Translations under genes and position numbers: made by a program | Notes under the pieces: model-generated | The model's database searches: none | The model's input: the letters and a program-made list of their open reading frames with translations, nothing else | Told to the model about the DNA's origin: nothing | Assembly: GCA_002633025.1 (NCBI GenBank) | Contig: NMRB01002223.1 | Span: 1 to 64,000, forward strand | DNA: 64,000 bases | Direction: 5' to 3' | Source: Notospermus geniculatus | Lineage: Eukaryota; Nemertea; Pilidiophora; Heteronemertea; Lineidae | Shown here: in pieces, positions 23,176-35,900 of the stretch | Numbering within the stretch: position 1 is the stretch's first letter | Layout of the letters: each line of letters starts with the position of its first letter

Positions 23176-23389
23176 TAAACCTTCAAAACAAAACACTAAT
23201 AACTCACTGGCAATATTCAAAACGAAAACTCGGCAATGCGGCAACTCACAGCGGAGGCTTCGCGGGAGCAGTTCGACCGTCCTCGACGCAGGCGAAATGA
23301 CGAATGACGGGTAATACGATAGCTCGACGCTAGAGGGCACCGAGGGTGTTACTGTGTTCCACCATGCCCCCGTGTTCCACCTACGCACG

Positions 23390-23512
23390 GTTTCACCGTC
23401 TCCACTGGCCCACCGTCTCACCGGCTCACCGTCTCCACCGGCCTACCGTCTCCACCGGCCTATCGTCCCCACCGGCTCACCGTATCCACCGGCTCACAGT
23501 CTTCGCCGGCTC
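23390..23512. repeat. 17-bp minisatellite
   Basis: About seven copies of CTCACCGTCTCCACCGG with single-base changes. Confidence 0.85.
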
Positions 23513-23659
23513 TTTTTAAGTGAAGATTACATACTAGTAATACTGCATCGGCCCACCGGCTCTTCAATCATGTCAATTTCGTGACGTTTTGATTTCTTGC
23601 GTCATTGACGTCAGAGTTTTGTCTGAACACCGGTGCGGTCAGTCGCTTCTGCAGTCATT

Positions 23660-23923
23660 ATGGTCATGGAAGGTGAAGAAGCATTGGACTTTTTGCCTGC
23701 CGAAGGAATGGATTTGGGATCTGGAGAGCGTCCGTCCAAGAGACGGTGCTGTTTGCCTGGTGAAGACATGAAATGGCTTCGTAGTTACGAGATTCTACGG
23801 AAACCATCCCGATTGATGACATACAGAGATTTAATCACCAACGTTTTGTCTAATAAAAGACAGACGATTGACTGGTGTATGGAAAGGAATCTTAGACTAC
23901 TTTTGTTCTTCCTTTATACTTGA
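23660..23923 (+). pseudogene. Fragment resembling transposase N-terminus
   Basis: An 87-codon frame has an acidic start, a KRRCC patch and the sequence RDLITNVLSNKRQTIDWCME. That resembles, to my eye, the N-terminal helix preceding the zinc ribbon of invertebrate ISXO2-like transposases. No zinc ribbon or DDE core follows. It could instead be an accessory protein of the convergent CACTA-like element. The assignment is from memory of family style. Confidence 0.3.
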
Positions 23924-24662
23924 CTGGTGATCGTGTATGCATGTTTTGTTGACGGTTGCTGTTCAGTACACATGTGTGAACTGTACTCAGAATATTTTGC
24001 AGTAATACAATCCAGTTCACCTAGTCTTTCAAAGATGCCGTCTTCCATGGTGTGTACATTCATCCAGACCACAGAGATTACAAAAGAGATTGAAGTAAAT
24101 AAAGCAAGGTTTTTTTGAGAAAAAAATGCTTTGATTGTACTTTATTGCAGCAGTATTGAACACATTGCAGAAACATACATCTGCAGAATGTGGAGGTAAC
24201 TTAAAATGAATTAAAATCAACAGTGGATAGGCCTATTGCCACTATTGCCCACCTCAGTTAAACATGACTATCAACAATCAATGTCATATGAATAAAGACT
24301 AGTCAATGCTTTTGCTTGAATTTTGCAATATACATGCACTAGGCAATGCTGTGCAAAACTGAAGTAAAAGCATTTGCTGGGCTTTATTCATATGACCCAA
24401 AGATATGATTACTAAAATACTAATCCTACTGGCGTAATTATGTCTGAGTTATGACTAGTGGTGAATAATGTTTGGCTAACATGGCTAATGTACCATTTCC
24501 TGATGCACGAGTACAAATTGTGGTTGGAGACTTGCAAGACTAGAGCTAGATACATGAGCCACTCAGACTAGAGTCAATGATCAGCATCGTCATGGTAGGC
24601 TACATGAAAAAGAGAAGACTGAATGTGTAGTACAGGTCAACAGCCCCCTTGCAAAAACCAGA

Positions 24663-25049
24663 TTAAAAACCCATGTCAGGAGTGGCATTAACACTAACAG
24701 AGAAATTTACATCAGCCTCTTTCATTGTGTCCAGGAGGGTGTGGTGAAAATTATTACGAGACAAGAGTTGGAAAGGATCAACGGTGTCACTTTCGTCATT
24801 GCTAGATTCTTCAGATTCGGACTGGTATGCATTAGCAAGACATGTCAGAAGCTGATTAACAGGTTTTTTCTTAACAGGTGCAGGAGGAGTGTTTTCATCA
24901 CTTGTGCTGATCGCTGCAGCTCTTTTACGGCGTTCCTTTGTTACGAAGTATTCAGCCTGACGATATGTAGTCTGACATCTTTGGGCACGCAGTTTCTCCT
25001 GAAGATCACCGGCTGTAACATGACCACCAGATATAATTTCTTCAGCCAC
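24663..25049 (-). CDS. Unassigned 3' exon, possible transposon protein
   Basis: An excellent acceptor (TTTCTTCACTTCAG) precedes a 129-codon frame. It starts VAEEIISGGHVTAGDL, has a charged KERRKRAAA stretch, an acidic low-complexity SESEESSNDESD region and a stop. No domain is recognised. It is on the same strand downstream of the transposase relic, but no donor there joins it in frame. It is probably either the last exon of that gene with intervening exons lost, or a separate gene. Confidence 0.45.
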   Translation of the reverse strand: MAEEIISGGHVTAGDLQEKLRAQRCQTTYRQAEYFVTKERRKRAAAISTSDENTPPAPVKKKPVNQLLTCLANAYQSESEESSNDESDTVDPFQLLSRNNFHHTLLDTMKEADVNFSVSVNATPDMGF

Positions 25050-25104
25050 CTGAAGTGAAGAAATGACAAAAATGCTAAAAAATTTATTTACGCCTGTCTG
25101 CTCN

Positions 25105-25270
25105 GATTCCCTACGTATTCTACGTAGCGTACCCAGAAACAACGTCAACGTAATGTCTGCGGGTACGTCATCTACGTACGTAATGACGTCGTGACGCCAC
25201 GACGTCAGCGTAACGTCATCGAGATACGTACGTGCGAAAATTACGTTACGCAACGTTACGGCGTAGAAGT
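25105..25270. repeat. TACGT/ACGTCA-rich insert
   Basis: A compositionally distinct block made of TACGTA, GACGTC and AACGTT words with local inverted repeats (CTACGTATTCTACGTAGCG; GTAATGACGTCGTGACG). It lies inside the apparent intron between the two minus-strand coding blocks. It is probably a short MITE. Confidence 0.5.
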
Positions 25271-25433
25271 ATGAATCAAGCTTTAATCAACACATTCAAG
25301 TGTGCTACTTGTGAGAGAGAAATCTTGTGAGCACAAATATAATTTACAATATCAACAAGCAGCAGCAGAAGTTGCCAAACTCTTGATCAGAATAATCAAG
25401 AATTTTTTCACTCAGAATGAGAGGGAGAATCCT

Positions 25434-27322
25434 TCACATACACCAGTTCTGTAGAGCATGGCCAGACAGACGATCTGATTTTAAATTGAACTCTGGTGGC
25501 TTGTCATTAGCCTCAAAATCTTTGTATTTGAAATTCTTAAGTTTCATATTGAGATACTGACAGGTGAACCACCTTCTTTCGTGTATAAGATGCTTCAAAA
25601 TAAGAGGTACATCATACTGTAATACTCCCTCAAAAACATCATGTGCCAGGCAAGGGGGAAAACCAGGACCACACACATGGAAATACTTGAGCTTGTTGAA
25701 CACAGAGTCAAATTTAATGCCCTGATAGCAATTTAACGCTGGGTTTCTTTTCAAGTGTTCAATGGCATCATCATAATTCTTCTTTGTCCTTTTTTCATAA
25801 AACGATGGGTCGATCTGACCCGCTTCAAAATCTTTCCTTGTTATTGTGCAAAATCTACACAGATATTCAGCACTACTAAAGTTTTCTGTAAAGCCAGCAC
25901 ATCCATGGCTGCCGAGATTGTCCCCCAGCACAGCAATTACTGTCCCTTTGACATTGCGACCTACAGCAGGAATATACAATACTTTACTTTCTATGGAGCA
26001 TAGGTCATCAACAACACGTTCAAAAAGTTTATTATTTCCAAATTGTTTCACATACACTTCCCTACAAACCAGAACAAGTTGCATTGGATCTATTTTCGAT
26101 CGGGAATAGGGGTGCATGTTACCCAAACTAAAGTAAACTCCCACTATCTTATGGCGTCGCTTGGCCGAGCCGAGAGGGTTAACAACCTCGAAAGCATCCT
26201 GGTAAAGTATGATTTTCAAGGCATCAGGAAATTTTTGAAACAATTCACATGATTGAACAATCTTCCCATCTCCAAAATCCTGTAAAATACCTTGTTCACT
26301 TTCTAATGGATTATTGTATTGTCTCTGAACTTCTGTTTGTTCAAAAAGAGCAAGAATTGATTTTTCAATAGGTACATAATGATAATAGCATGGTTTGTTC
26401 ACATCATCATACCCGAGTCGGATTTGTACTGGGGCAACAAATGTTTTTTGTAATATTCATTTCTAAGATATGATGAACTAAGTACACCACCTCTGGAATG
26501 CAAAGATTTGATTAAGTCATGTTCGAACACCTCATCAATAAGTTGAATCACTTTGTCTCTATCAGAAATTTCCTCACTCAAACACCTAAGTAGTTTCAGC
26601 TTTAACTCAGTTCGCCCTAGGTCATTGATTTCACCAATACCGTCTGCAATAATTTGGATGGTAGAACAAGGAATCAGGAATTTTGACTGCAATTTCAGGT
26701 AAAACATTGCCAAGTGGTTGGTAAAAAGTTCTTCAATGTCTTGTTCTCCACCCAGTTCTTCTGCAAAGTCAGATTCATCGTCTATTGGAAGATCACCGTG
26801 TCCATCTTCCACGTCAACATGCCCGGTTGCAGCATTATCAAAGCTACATCCTTCCTGTTGCTCCGATGATTCAACTTCAAAATCCCCCCCAGAAGCCTCA
26901 GCAGTGTCATTCTGAGTGGAGTGGTACCGACTCAAGTGGCTCGTGAAAGACGACAGAACGTTGTACTGTTTATCACAATTGTGATATGGACAGGCAACAG
27001 TCATGCCATTGCGGAGGTGAATCTTAAGATCGGCAACTAAAGAGTTAAAATCCAAAAATGATTCGCTGCACAATGCACACTGAGGAGAGTAAATATCTCT
27101 TTTTGGCTGTGGTTTCCTTCGAAGAACCCGTGTTGTTTGTCTTAAAAATGAATGTTCACGAGAAACGTGACTGTTTAGAGAATTATAATTCCCAAAAACT
27201 TCCTGACAATTTTTTTCTCCACATGGTATCTGAAGATTTGGCACGTTTGAATGCAGACGGTAGTGTCTCGTGTAAGCTTTGAGAGATCCGGTTGAGTGGT
27301 TGCATATACTACAAAAATACAT
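25434..27322 (-). pseudogene. C2H2 plus CACTA/EnSpm-like transposase relic
   Basis: An acceptor (TGTTTTTCAG) ends immediately before ATG at 27322. The first block (27322-26399) has C2H2 fingers (CSICNHSTGS..H..H, then CALCSES and a C..C..H..H finger), then an acidic linker. The second block (26402-25434) is one base out of frame, and the two meet in the short ATG repeat at 26402-26410. It resembles the RNase H-fold transposase of animal CACTA-like elements: D in IILYQDAFEVVNPLG (residue 69), D in VLGDNLGSHG (161), a CRFC pair and HDVFEGV (255-258). It stops at GHALQNWC, where homologues usually continue, so the C-terminus is missing. I judge it a decayed transposon gene. Confidence 0.65.
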
Positions 27323-27899
27323 CTGAAAAACACATAAAAATAGTGTCAATGACACTGTGCCTGTTTGATACCCAATGAGTGAGGTTCAGCTCTTTCTTTG
27401 CAAGTTCAAATGTATTCATGACATGAACAGTTACACTTGATAAACCAAGTGTTGTATCTTGGAGAGTGATGGTGGAGACATGACATGACAATGACATGCA
27501 TTCAAGAGAGTGCTATGCCAATGCCAAATGGATACCAACCATGATGCAGACTGTTTTAAAACCCAATACTGGTAATAATAATGTGTAATTCACCCTGACT
27601 TCAACATGGGCAAAGTGCCAGACCTGTGAAACAGACACATAAAATGAACACAATGTTTAGACAAGAAGTTCCACAGAACACAGCATTTTTGGTCAGAAAA
27701 AAAAGCAGGGTCGACATTCATCAAAACACTTTCGTTACATGGGACCCAAACCCCGACGAAATTTACGTGGGACCCGGTCACTGGGTCCTGTATAATGGGA
27801 GGTTTAGGTTAGAACCGATTTTTTTTAACAGTTTAGGGATAAAACAGTTTTGAAAATACGGGCCTCAATAAGCTGGTGACCGCACATGCCAGTATTAAA

Positions 27900-28190
27900 G
27901 TGTGATACTCAGGCCTATATTTTGTGTTCAACAATAAGATAAGTGTCACACTTAGACTCAAGTAGTTTTATGAATATGAGCCCTAGAGCCCCCAGGGTCC
28001 ATTCATGAACATACTTAAACGCCAAAGTATGGTATTAATCTTTCATGCTGAACAAAGGATAAGTGCCATGCTTTGTAGTTTTATGAATATGGGCCCATCA
28101 TAAAACTACTTAAGTCTAAGTGTGACACTTATCTTTTGTTCAACACAAAAGATAACTATCATGCTTTGACTTAAGTTATTAAGTAGGCCT
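27900..28190. repeat. Inverted-repeat element
   Basis: GTGTCACACTTAGACTCAAG (about 27950) and its inverse with AGTCTAAGTGTGACAC (about 28112) form arms of about 55 bp, each bounded by GGGCCC/GAGCCC and TTTTATGAATATG words. A third partial copy lies between them. Confidence 0.7.
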
Positions 28191-28199
28191 GTGCGGTTA

Positions 28200-31100
28200 G
28201 TGACCCTGGGCGGGGAGGCACATATGGCATGTCATCCATGTCACAGGTTCTTGTGGTTCGATACTATAGGCCTACTAGGGGACCACCGGTCCTAACACAC
28301 TTCACTGAGAATGTATTGGAGCAAGAGTAGGCCCTATACAGGCTTACTTTAGAAGAAGCAAAAGCCTCTAAACAATATTTTTACCATACAAATTATATTT
28401 ACAAGATAATGGTGATTGAAAATAATTTACAAGTTATAAGTTGATTGATGAAGAGTTAACAATTACTCCCTGCGAGAAACACATCTCATTTAGATACCGA
28501 TACAAGCTGCAGGGCCTGTGATTGTTGAAATGGAAACTTTGGCACCTGTCACTTTGATTCTGGCTTCGACCCATTCTTAATTATAATGTGATAAAAGGGC
28601 CCAAGTGTAGGTTCTTTCCGATGGTTGCTGTTTGCTGCAACCACCTTAGAAACCCACACATTAAAATGTCTTAGCTGACCATCTTCAACTCAATCATTCG
28701 TTCCCTTATTCAATCCCTAGATTTCAGACTATAAAATCTGTGAAGAGGGGCTGTCGTGGCCTACTTGACTGTTCGAGTTGGATTTATTGCTACAAAATAC
28801 CAAAAGAGATATGTTTAAATGGAAAAGTTGCAGAATGTTAGTCACTTCAGGTATAAGCCATGTAAGAAGGAAAATCTAAAATTTGAAGATTTTTAAAAAG
28901 TTATGAAAAGTGAATGTACCTAATTCATTAAAACACTATGTTTCTACGCCCAACTTACAGATTGGCTGCAACGTTGCGCTTTATCTCGTATGCTTTTTGA
29001 TTTGTTTAGGAAAACTTTGTGTCCTTTTATTTTCCAACGAGAATGTACATGTGTAACTTCCAAGATAATCCCAATATCAAAATGCGATTTTATCAATTAA
29101 ATGTACCGGTATGTACTTAAGAACCAAACATTCCTATTATTGTAGTTGCATTCATGGTAGGCCACATATTTCCTCAATTGTGTTATGTTATGCCCTTTAA
29201 TGTTGTTAAAAGGATCACATACGAAATTGAGGGTTTGTGACAAAATATCACTAAAATACCATGAAAATATCAATCTCAAAAAACCTCATTTTTCAAAATT
29301 CCGAATTTAGAATTTAAAAACAGCGTGATATCATTCACCAGTCAATCCTATGAATTCCGGTCAAGCAACTTTTCAAAAATCGTTTCTCATTTTCCAGATA
29401 TAATACATGTATCGGAATATCATCAGTTTTATGAATTTGCATTTTTGCCAAATTTGATAGTTCCCATATTTTTCTCTCGTCAACAGTCACTCATCATCAT
29501 AACATAAAAATTCATGCTGATTATTCCATCATTTTTACTTTAACGACGGAGAATTTAACGAAAGTCTTAAAATGCACCAAAAATATGGCATGTTTTTCTG
29601 ATGATATTTTGATATTTCTTGAAAACGACAAGAGATTTTTCGAAACTTTTTTCACAGAATTTATTGCAAATCACCAGAGATTAATATCAAGCAAATTTTG
29701 AAATGAAAATTGGTGATTTTAAAAATTGTGTTTTTTCTTGATATTTTGAAATTCTAATATTTGCCACAGATCCTAAATTTGGTATGCCATCATTTACGCA
29801 ACATATTTTTGTGTATAAAAAGGGCAATCCTGCCCACAAATGACCACTGGCATCCTCTCAGCAGAATAGGAAACATCACTGTCTTTTTATTTTTTAACAA
29901 GACTGTACATGTATGCACCAATCTTTTCCCCCGGGTCTTTTCCCTCTGTCTCAGGAATTTTTAGTGTGAAGACACGCTGGAGGGAAGTTTTGCATGAAGG
30001 TGTATTCTAGTGCTGACCTTACTGACTATATAGAACATACATGCCTATACAAGTCAATGCGGCTACAAAAACAGCCAGGCCGAAGGTGCTAATTAGTCAA
30101 AGAACTGATTGAGACTTAAAATGTTTACACTTTAACAACAGTTATCTGGTACGTGTTTACCGCTATAACAACAGTCACCTCGAACTTGGACATCCAAGAT
30201 GGAAGATTGGAGATACCAAGTGAAAACAGAGAAACATTTTCGAAAAATGGATATGTGCAACCAATGGATAGACGTACAGAAATAAAACAAACTGTCCCTT
30301 CTTCTTAGAAGACTGATCGAGTAGCCGTCAGTTGTGGTATTTCAAACAAATTCCTCAATTTCCTCAAAATGGCATTTAAAGTTGACACAATGGCATTCAA
30401 AATCATTCAATTCAATTTAATTTTAAAGTGCATCTTTTTTTTCAACATCACAAAGTGTATGTGATAGCCCATGTTTTGCAGCATATTTTGCATTTTTAAA
30501 GTTGCAATTCTACCAAGCCATGGCTTGCTCAAACTTGAAAAACCTGTTTTTGACACCACTTTTGATATCAAATTTTCATATGTTATTCAAATAAGTACAC
30601 TGATAAGATTCTGAGGTGATGGAGTATAAAGATCAAAGTGTCATAAAAACCAAAAATTATTCTGAAATGTTGAACAGGTCATAAATGAATTTAGGTTAGA
30701 AGTTCAGTTCAGGATTGGGTGAATTCACGGTTGACTGCCCAATCTGTATAATATACCAGAGAAGCCGTCTATCGCAACGCTAATTTTTGTGATCTCTTCG
30801 TAAATTATGACCCCCGGTCTGTACTTCCACTATGACAGAGACAGATGGGAGGTAGGCCTACCACCCTCCACCAGCAGTCAGTGAGGTTGCATATACAGAT
30901 ACAGTAAGTTCCGAATAGAGATTGTGTTGTCTACGAAGAGGACACTCATCAGGTGAGGAATGGGTTATCAATACAACACGACTGTTACGAGTAATGCATT
31001 TCAACGCAATGATTTAACTGGGTCAACTTGACGTGCCATCTTACGGTGTTCCCAACGGCGCAACGTCATTCGCCAGTTCACCACGATCACCCATCTGTTC

Positions 31101-32520
31101 ACGTGGACAGCTTGTGGAAGCAGCCAGCTGACCAATCATCGGGCTCCGATACTTGCTGACCTGGGAACCCTGATTACTAATTCATTTTTGCACATTCTGA
31201 ACCAATCAGAGCTTGAGATGATTCATTATGATCATATCTAACGGCATACATTCATGATTTTTCGTGAACGGCGGTGGTTTTAACGCCGATGGGCCTGAAA
31301 GTGAGGGTGTCATTTTCCCGCCAAAATTAGTGCGCCGTGGCGACCAACGTGACCAAAACACTCAGTTTTATCCATAGCATGCGAGTTTGATCAACAAAAT
31401 CGAATGTAAGTATGTAGAGCAAAGCAAATAATCGATCACCGTTACACATATAGTTTGAAAAAACGTCGATAAGACATCGAAATCTTTGTTACAGAGTCGC
31501 AAATTGCACTGTTTGCATAAATTAGCACAATCCAAGATGGCGGCACATGAAATGTGGAACGGCTCGAACGGCCAGATCGATGATTCAATCGTGTCTAACT
31601 CACCTTGTATGTTGCCGTGGACGATGTTAATGATTAAAATGTTGTGTGAAATCATATAAATGATACCAGAATGTATGTGTGAGTGCGTCTTACATCTAAT
31701 ATTGGCCAGTTTTGTGCCCGGGTCCGACTTCAAAAAATGCGATCTGTGTTTTCTCACAGCTGCGACGCCGTGACCTACATCCAGGCAGATATGCAGATGA
31801 GTTAAATTGATACATTTTGATACATTCGTAAGAATGCGTGGTCGTAACAGTCGTGACAAGTTGTGAAAAAAAAGTTGTGAACCAATTTAGGGTCCGTCGG
31901 ATGAGACTGAAAGCCGTGGTCCCTTGTACCTGAGTGCGTATGCCAGGGCAAGTAAAAGACCCCACACAGGTGGACAGTAGCCTGTCGTGGACTCCATACC
32001 ATAGTATAAGCTTAAGACCCTTAAAAGGGTTATGAAGCTTCCAAACGATACATACATACATACAACATACAAACATACAATGATAATGGCTTTAGTTTCG
32101 TCATTCAGTAATAATTGAATGATATCATTCTGCTCTCTGATTATCTTTCAATTTCTTTTGTATTTCAGTCTTTTATGTATCATTTAAAATGTCAATACAT
32201 CTAAAAAATCCATTCACTGCACCGAGTGCAGTTGATATTCCTCGCTCACGGTGGCTGGTGGTTTAACCATTCACTAACTGAACTACTCATTATGACCACA
32301 TCACCACTCAGTGGTGTGGTTAGTATTGTTTTCGCAGGACGCAAAATTTTTCTCTACCACTTTCCTTTCCACCACGTTTTCGGTCAAACTAGGGCATGCA
32401 CGTCAAATCTGACTCGCTCAGTCTAACGATCTAATTGTTCTCTCGCGATGAAAAGATTCCTGTGCACTTTCATTCAATTTTGGCTAAGATAATGAACTTT
32501 TTCAGCTAAATAAATCGGGA
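28200..32520. other. AT-rich intergenic stretch, no gene recognised
   Basis: Frames are short and unconvincing. Around 31880-32010 (minus) lies GGGACCACGGCTTTCAGTC with CATCCGACGGACC, a word pair I recognise from dispersed repeats of marine invertebrates. Otherwise I see nothing. Confidence 0.45.
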
Positions 32521-32531
32521 TCACCGTAGTA

Positions 32532-32559
32532 TATAAATAGAATCGGAGTCTATAAATAG
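32532..32559 (+). promoter_or_regulatory. Tandem TATA boxes
   Basis: TATAAATAG occurs twice, at 32532 and 32551, about 350 bp upstream of a signal-peptide exon at 32903. This makes a plausible core promoter for the ShKT/PAN gene, with transcription starting near 32560-32585. Confidence 0.4.
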
Positions 32560-32902
32560 AACCGCGCGTGGTACACGAGATCTATGCATCGCACGACGTC
32601 GTGCCTACATCCTGATCGATCGTTCGGCAGTTCGTCGTACCGGTACTAGTATAATACAGCATTCGAACACCGCCATCTTACGTCAACATAACAAACCAGC
32701 ATCTGGCCAGAACATTTGTGGTGTGGTCATGAATTCACTTTGAGTGAATTCTCAGTTCTAGTTGCTACTTTTGGTTCTTCTACCGAGCTGGTAACGAGAG
32801 AAAGTTCGAAGACCGGGAAATCCAACATCCAGGTGGAACATACTTGCAGGTGACAACAATTGAAGTCATGAGGTAATTATCTAAAGGAAAGAAACCGTTG
32901 CG

Positions 32903-35900
32903 ATGTTCAGCTTGTATCTGTGGGGATTTTTCACCATTCTCATCTGCTGTGTCCACCAAGGTAGGTACCGATCTGATCGGGTTTTTTATAACCGACCCAG
33001 GAAACGTTGACAGGGCCTACCGTTTTCTAAATTCTTCCCAAAGGAACAGCAGCATCATGATGAAACACTTGTGTGTGCCAGGTCGAAATCTCATCAGATC
33101 AACACAGAACGTGACGAAAGCGATTTTGTTTGGACACATCATTTTTCTTGATGAAGGGAAATGCTTTCACTCACCCGATCGGTGTTAGAGATTTTGTGAC
33201 CTCCGTACGGGACGGGAATTTTTTTTCCTGAACCTTTCGGACTTACTGTAAGAGTATATTTTTAGTAAAAAGAAAATCACGAGAGAAGAAGCACCGTGGA
33301 AAAATCCAGCCCTAGCTGAGACTCGATGTCGGGACCTGCGGTACGGATAGCCGAACACTACCGAGTGAGCTAGCTAGCCAGACAGCCGACAGTCGACACA
33401 CAAAATGATATACATGTAATACAGGAAGTTGTCTTCCAAAATTTCGCAAATTTTCGAAAATTTGCGAAACTTTGGAAGACGACTTCCTGTATTATATCTT
33501 CAATATCATATCTTATAGAAATCTAATATAGTATACTCATATAATGCTGACCCTTATATAAACCTTTTCTTTCCAAGCCCTGACCCTAACCTATTCACCT
33601 ACCCTATCNTTGACAGCTGTTATACTCCAAAAGTAGTGTCCCTCTCGCGACTATAACAGTAACTACAACATGTATAGTGTACTTGCTGAAAGGTTCAGGA
33701 AAAAAAGTTCGCGTACGGGATATTCGAAAAGCCGTGATGACTGGATTGCGACTCAGTGCTCACCGCCGCCTGAACACTATAGTTGTGTACTATAAATTGC
33801 GACCTATGTTTACGAGTGACGTGACGTCGTAGTGCATCCAACACATGCTGATACATTGCGACGTCACGAATTAAACTTTCGTCACGTAATTAAAAAAAAC
33901 ACTGTTCAAGAATTGTAAAATTCATTCAGAATTTGAAAAAAAAAGTATCGTCCAATACTTTAAACCACAGGGACTTGAGGCATGCATTGCAGGGGTGGTG
34001 GGCGTGTTACAGAGGTCCAATAACAAACCCCCGAGTAATGCCCCGGTATACTGACGTATACCTAGTAGAAAATAACAAGGGATACAACTTCAAACAAGAC
34101 CCCATTCGGACATTTTCACTTCAACGATCTGCCGAGAAGCCAAATCAATCTCGCTGCTGATTGGTCGAAAAATACCCGAAAATATAATTATAATTTTTCA
34201 AATTCTTTTAGACCAATCAGCAGCGAGATCGTATTGAGTCCGGCGTGATCAGCCAGTTAATGATTTCTTGACCATTTTGGCCGACCTTTTCGTTGAAAAG
34301 TTGTCAAAAACACAGTTGGATTAGGATTAAATTCCCTGAAGTGGTGGTAAGTTAGTTTTAAATCTTTCTTCTGTTGAAATTGATATGCGTTTCATCCCAA
34401 TCGGCCGTGTGGTTGTGGAGATCTCTTCACTTTTGTGGATCGTCGGGGCCTGATATCCTGGGTTTATTTTGAATCTATACGCACTCAGCTTCAAAACGGT
34501 ACCTTGTTTGTGAAATTTGGTTGAGATTTGGCTTCTCGGCAGATCGTTGAAGTGAAAATGTCCGAATGGGGTCTTGTTTGAAGTTGTATCCCTTGTTATT
34601 TTTCTACAAGGTATACGTCAGTATACCGGGGCATTACTCGGGGGTTTGTTATTGGACCTCCGTAACACGCCCACCGCCCCTGCAATGCATGCCTCAAGTC
34701 CCTGTGCCTTAAACAGTTCTTTCAAGATTATCACGTGCGTGTTGCCAAGGTTCACGTGGCCACAAAGCGGATGACTATGAAGTATAACCTACCGGTAGGC
34801 ACTTCGTCATTTGCCTGAATGGCGCTTCCAGGGTAAACTACGCCTCCAGGTCGCTCTTCTGTACTGTAAGTCCTGGTGTCACTGTTTGCAACATGGCAGA
34901 GTATGGAAAGTGGACTGTTCAGAAACTCAAAAATGAGTTATCAAATAGAGGAGCGTCGCTTACTGGCAGAAAAAGTGATCTAATCATTTTCAACCTCAGA
35001 TGCCTCCATCATTGGTGTAATCATCGTATCAGACTTGATATTTTGTCCATCACACTTTTATCTGATGGCACAAATCGGCTCCTATAACCAGTTAAAACCT
35101 GGAGCGATAGAAACACGTTCTACCCTTAGGTTTTTATACGCCCGTCGCAGACAGGCCGTATTATGTTATGGGCCTGTCGTGCGTCGTGCGTCCGAGCAAT
35201 AACTCAAGAATCGCTTGAGATATCGGTCTCATTTTTTATGGTAGTAAGAACAGGAGACTGGTAAGTTTGAGTTTGATTTCCGGCCATTTTCGACTCACGG
35301 CTTGGCCACCAGGTGGCGGAAACCGAAAACACAAAAAGTGCAATAACTCCTGAACTAATGACTAGATCTTCTCCAAATTTTTATCATATGGTGTATCTAA
35401 TAAGGATACATAACATATACTAATATAACGGGTTTTTGATTTGACCTACTTTTCAAGGTCACAGAGGTCAAAGTACGACAAAAGTAACGAACCTGCCACA
35501 GTTTGTCATTATTTCACCAAGCGACTTCACATCTTGCATAAACATGCATTGGAGGGGTACCTTTAAAAATACCAAGTTTCGGCCTGATTGGACATCCAAT
35601 ATGGCCGCCAGGTGGCGTAACCTGAAAATCAAGTGCTATTACTCGGGAACGACTTGATGTAGAGTGCTCAAATTTGATATTTACCTCCCTCTAGATGACC
35701 TTTACATGCTTGTCAAATTTCGCCCTGATTTGACTTCCAACATGGCCACCAGGTGGCATAACCCAAAAATAATCAAAGTGCTGTTACTCAGGAACGGCTT
35801 AACCCAAAGTGCTCCAATGTGCTATGTGGCCCCCTGCAGATGACCTTTATGTGCATGTGAAGTTCCTGCCTGATCCGACATCCAATATGGCCGCCAGGTG

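Noticed and set aside
23927-24220. Short frames after the transposase-like fragment
   Set aside because: No acceptor, zinc ribbon or DDE residues. They cannot extend the fragment.
34893-35087. Intact SAP-domain gene
   Set aside because: Only the first helix region is protein-like. The same fragment recurs in dispersed copies with stops, so it is a transposon relic.
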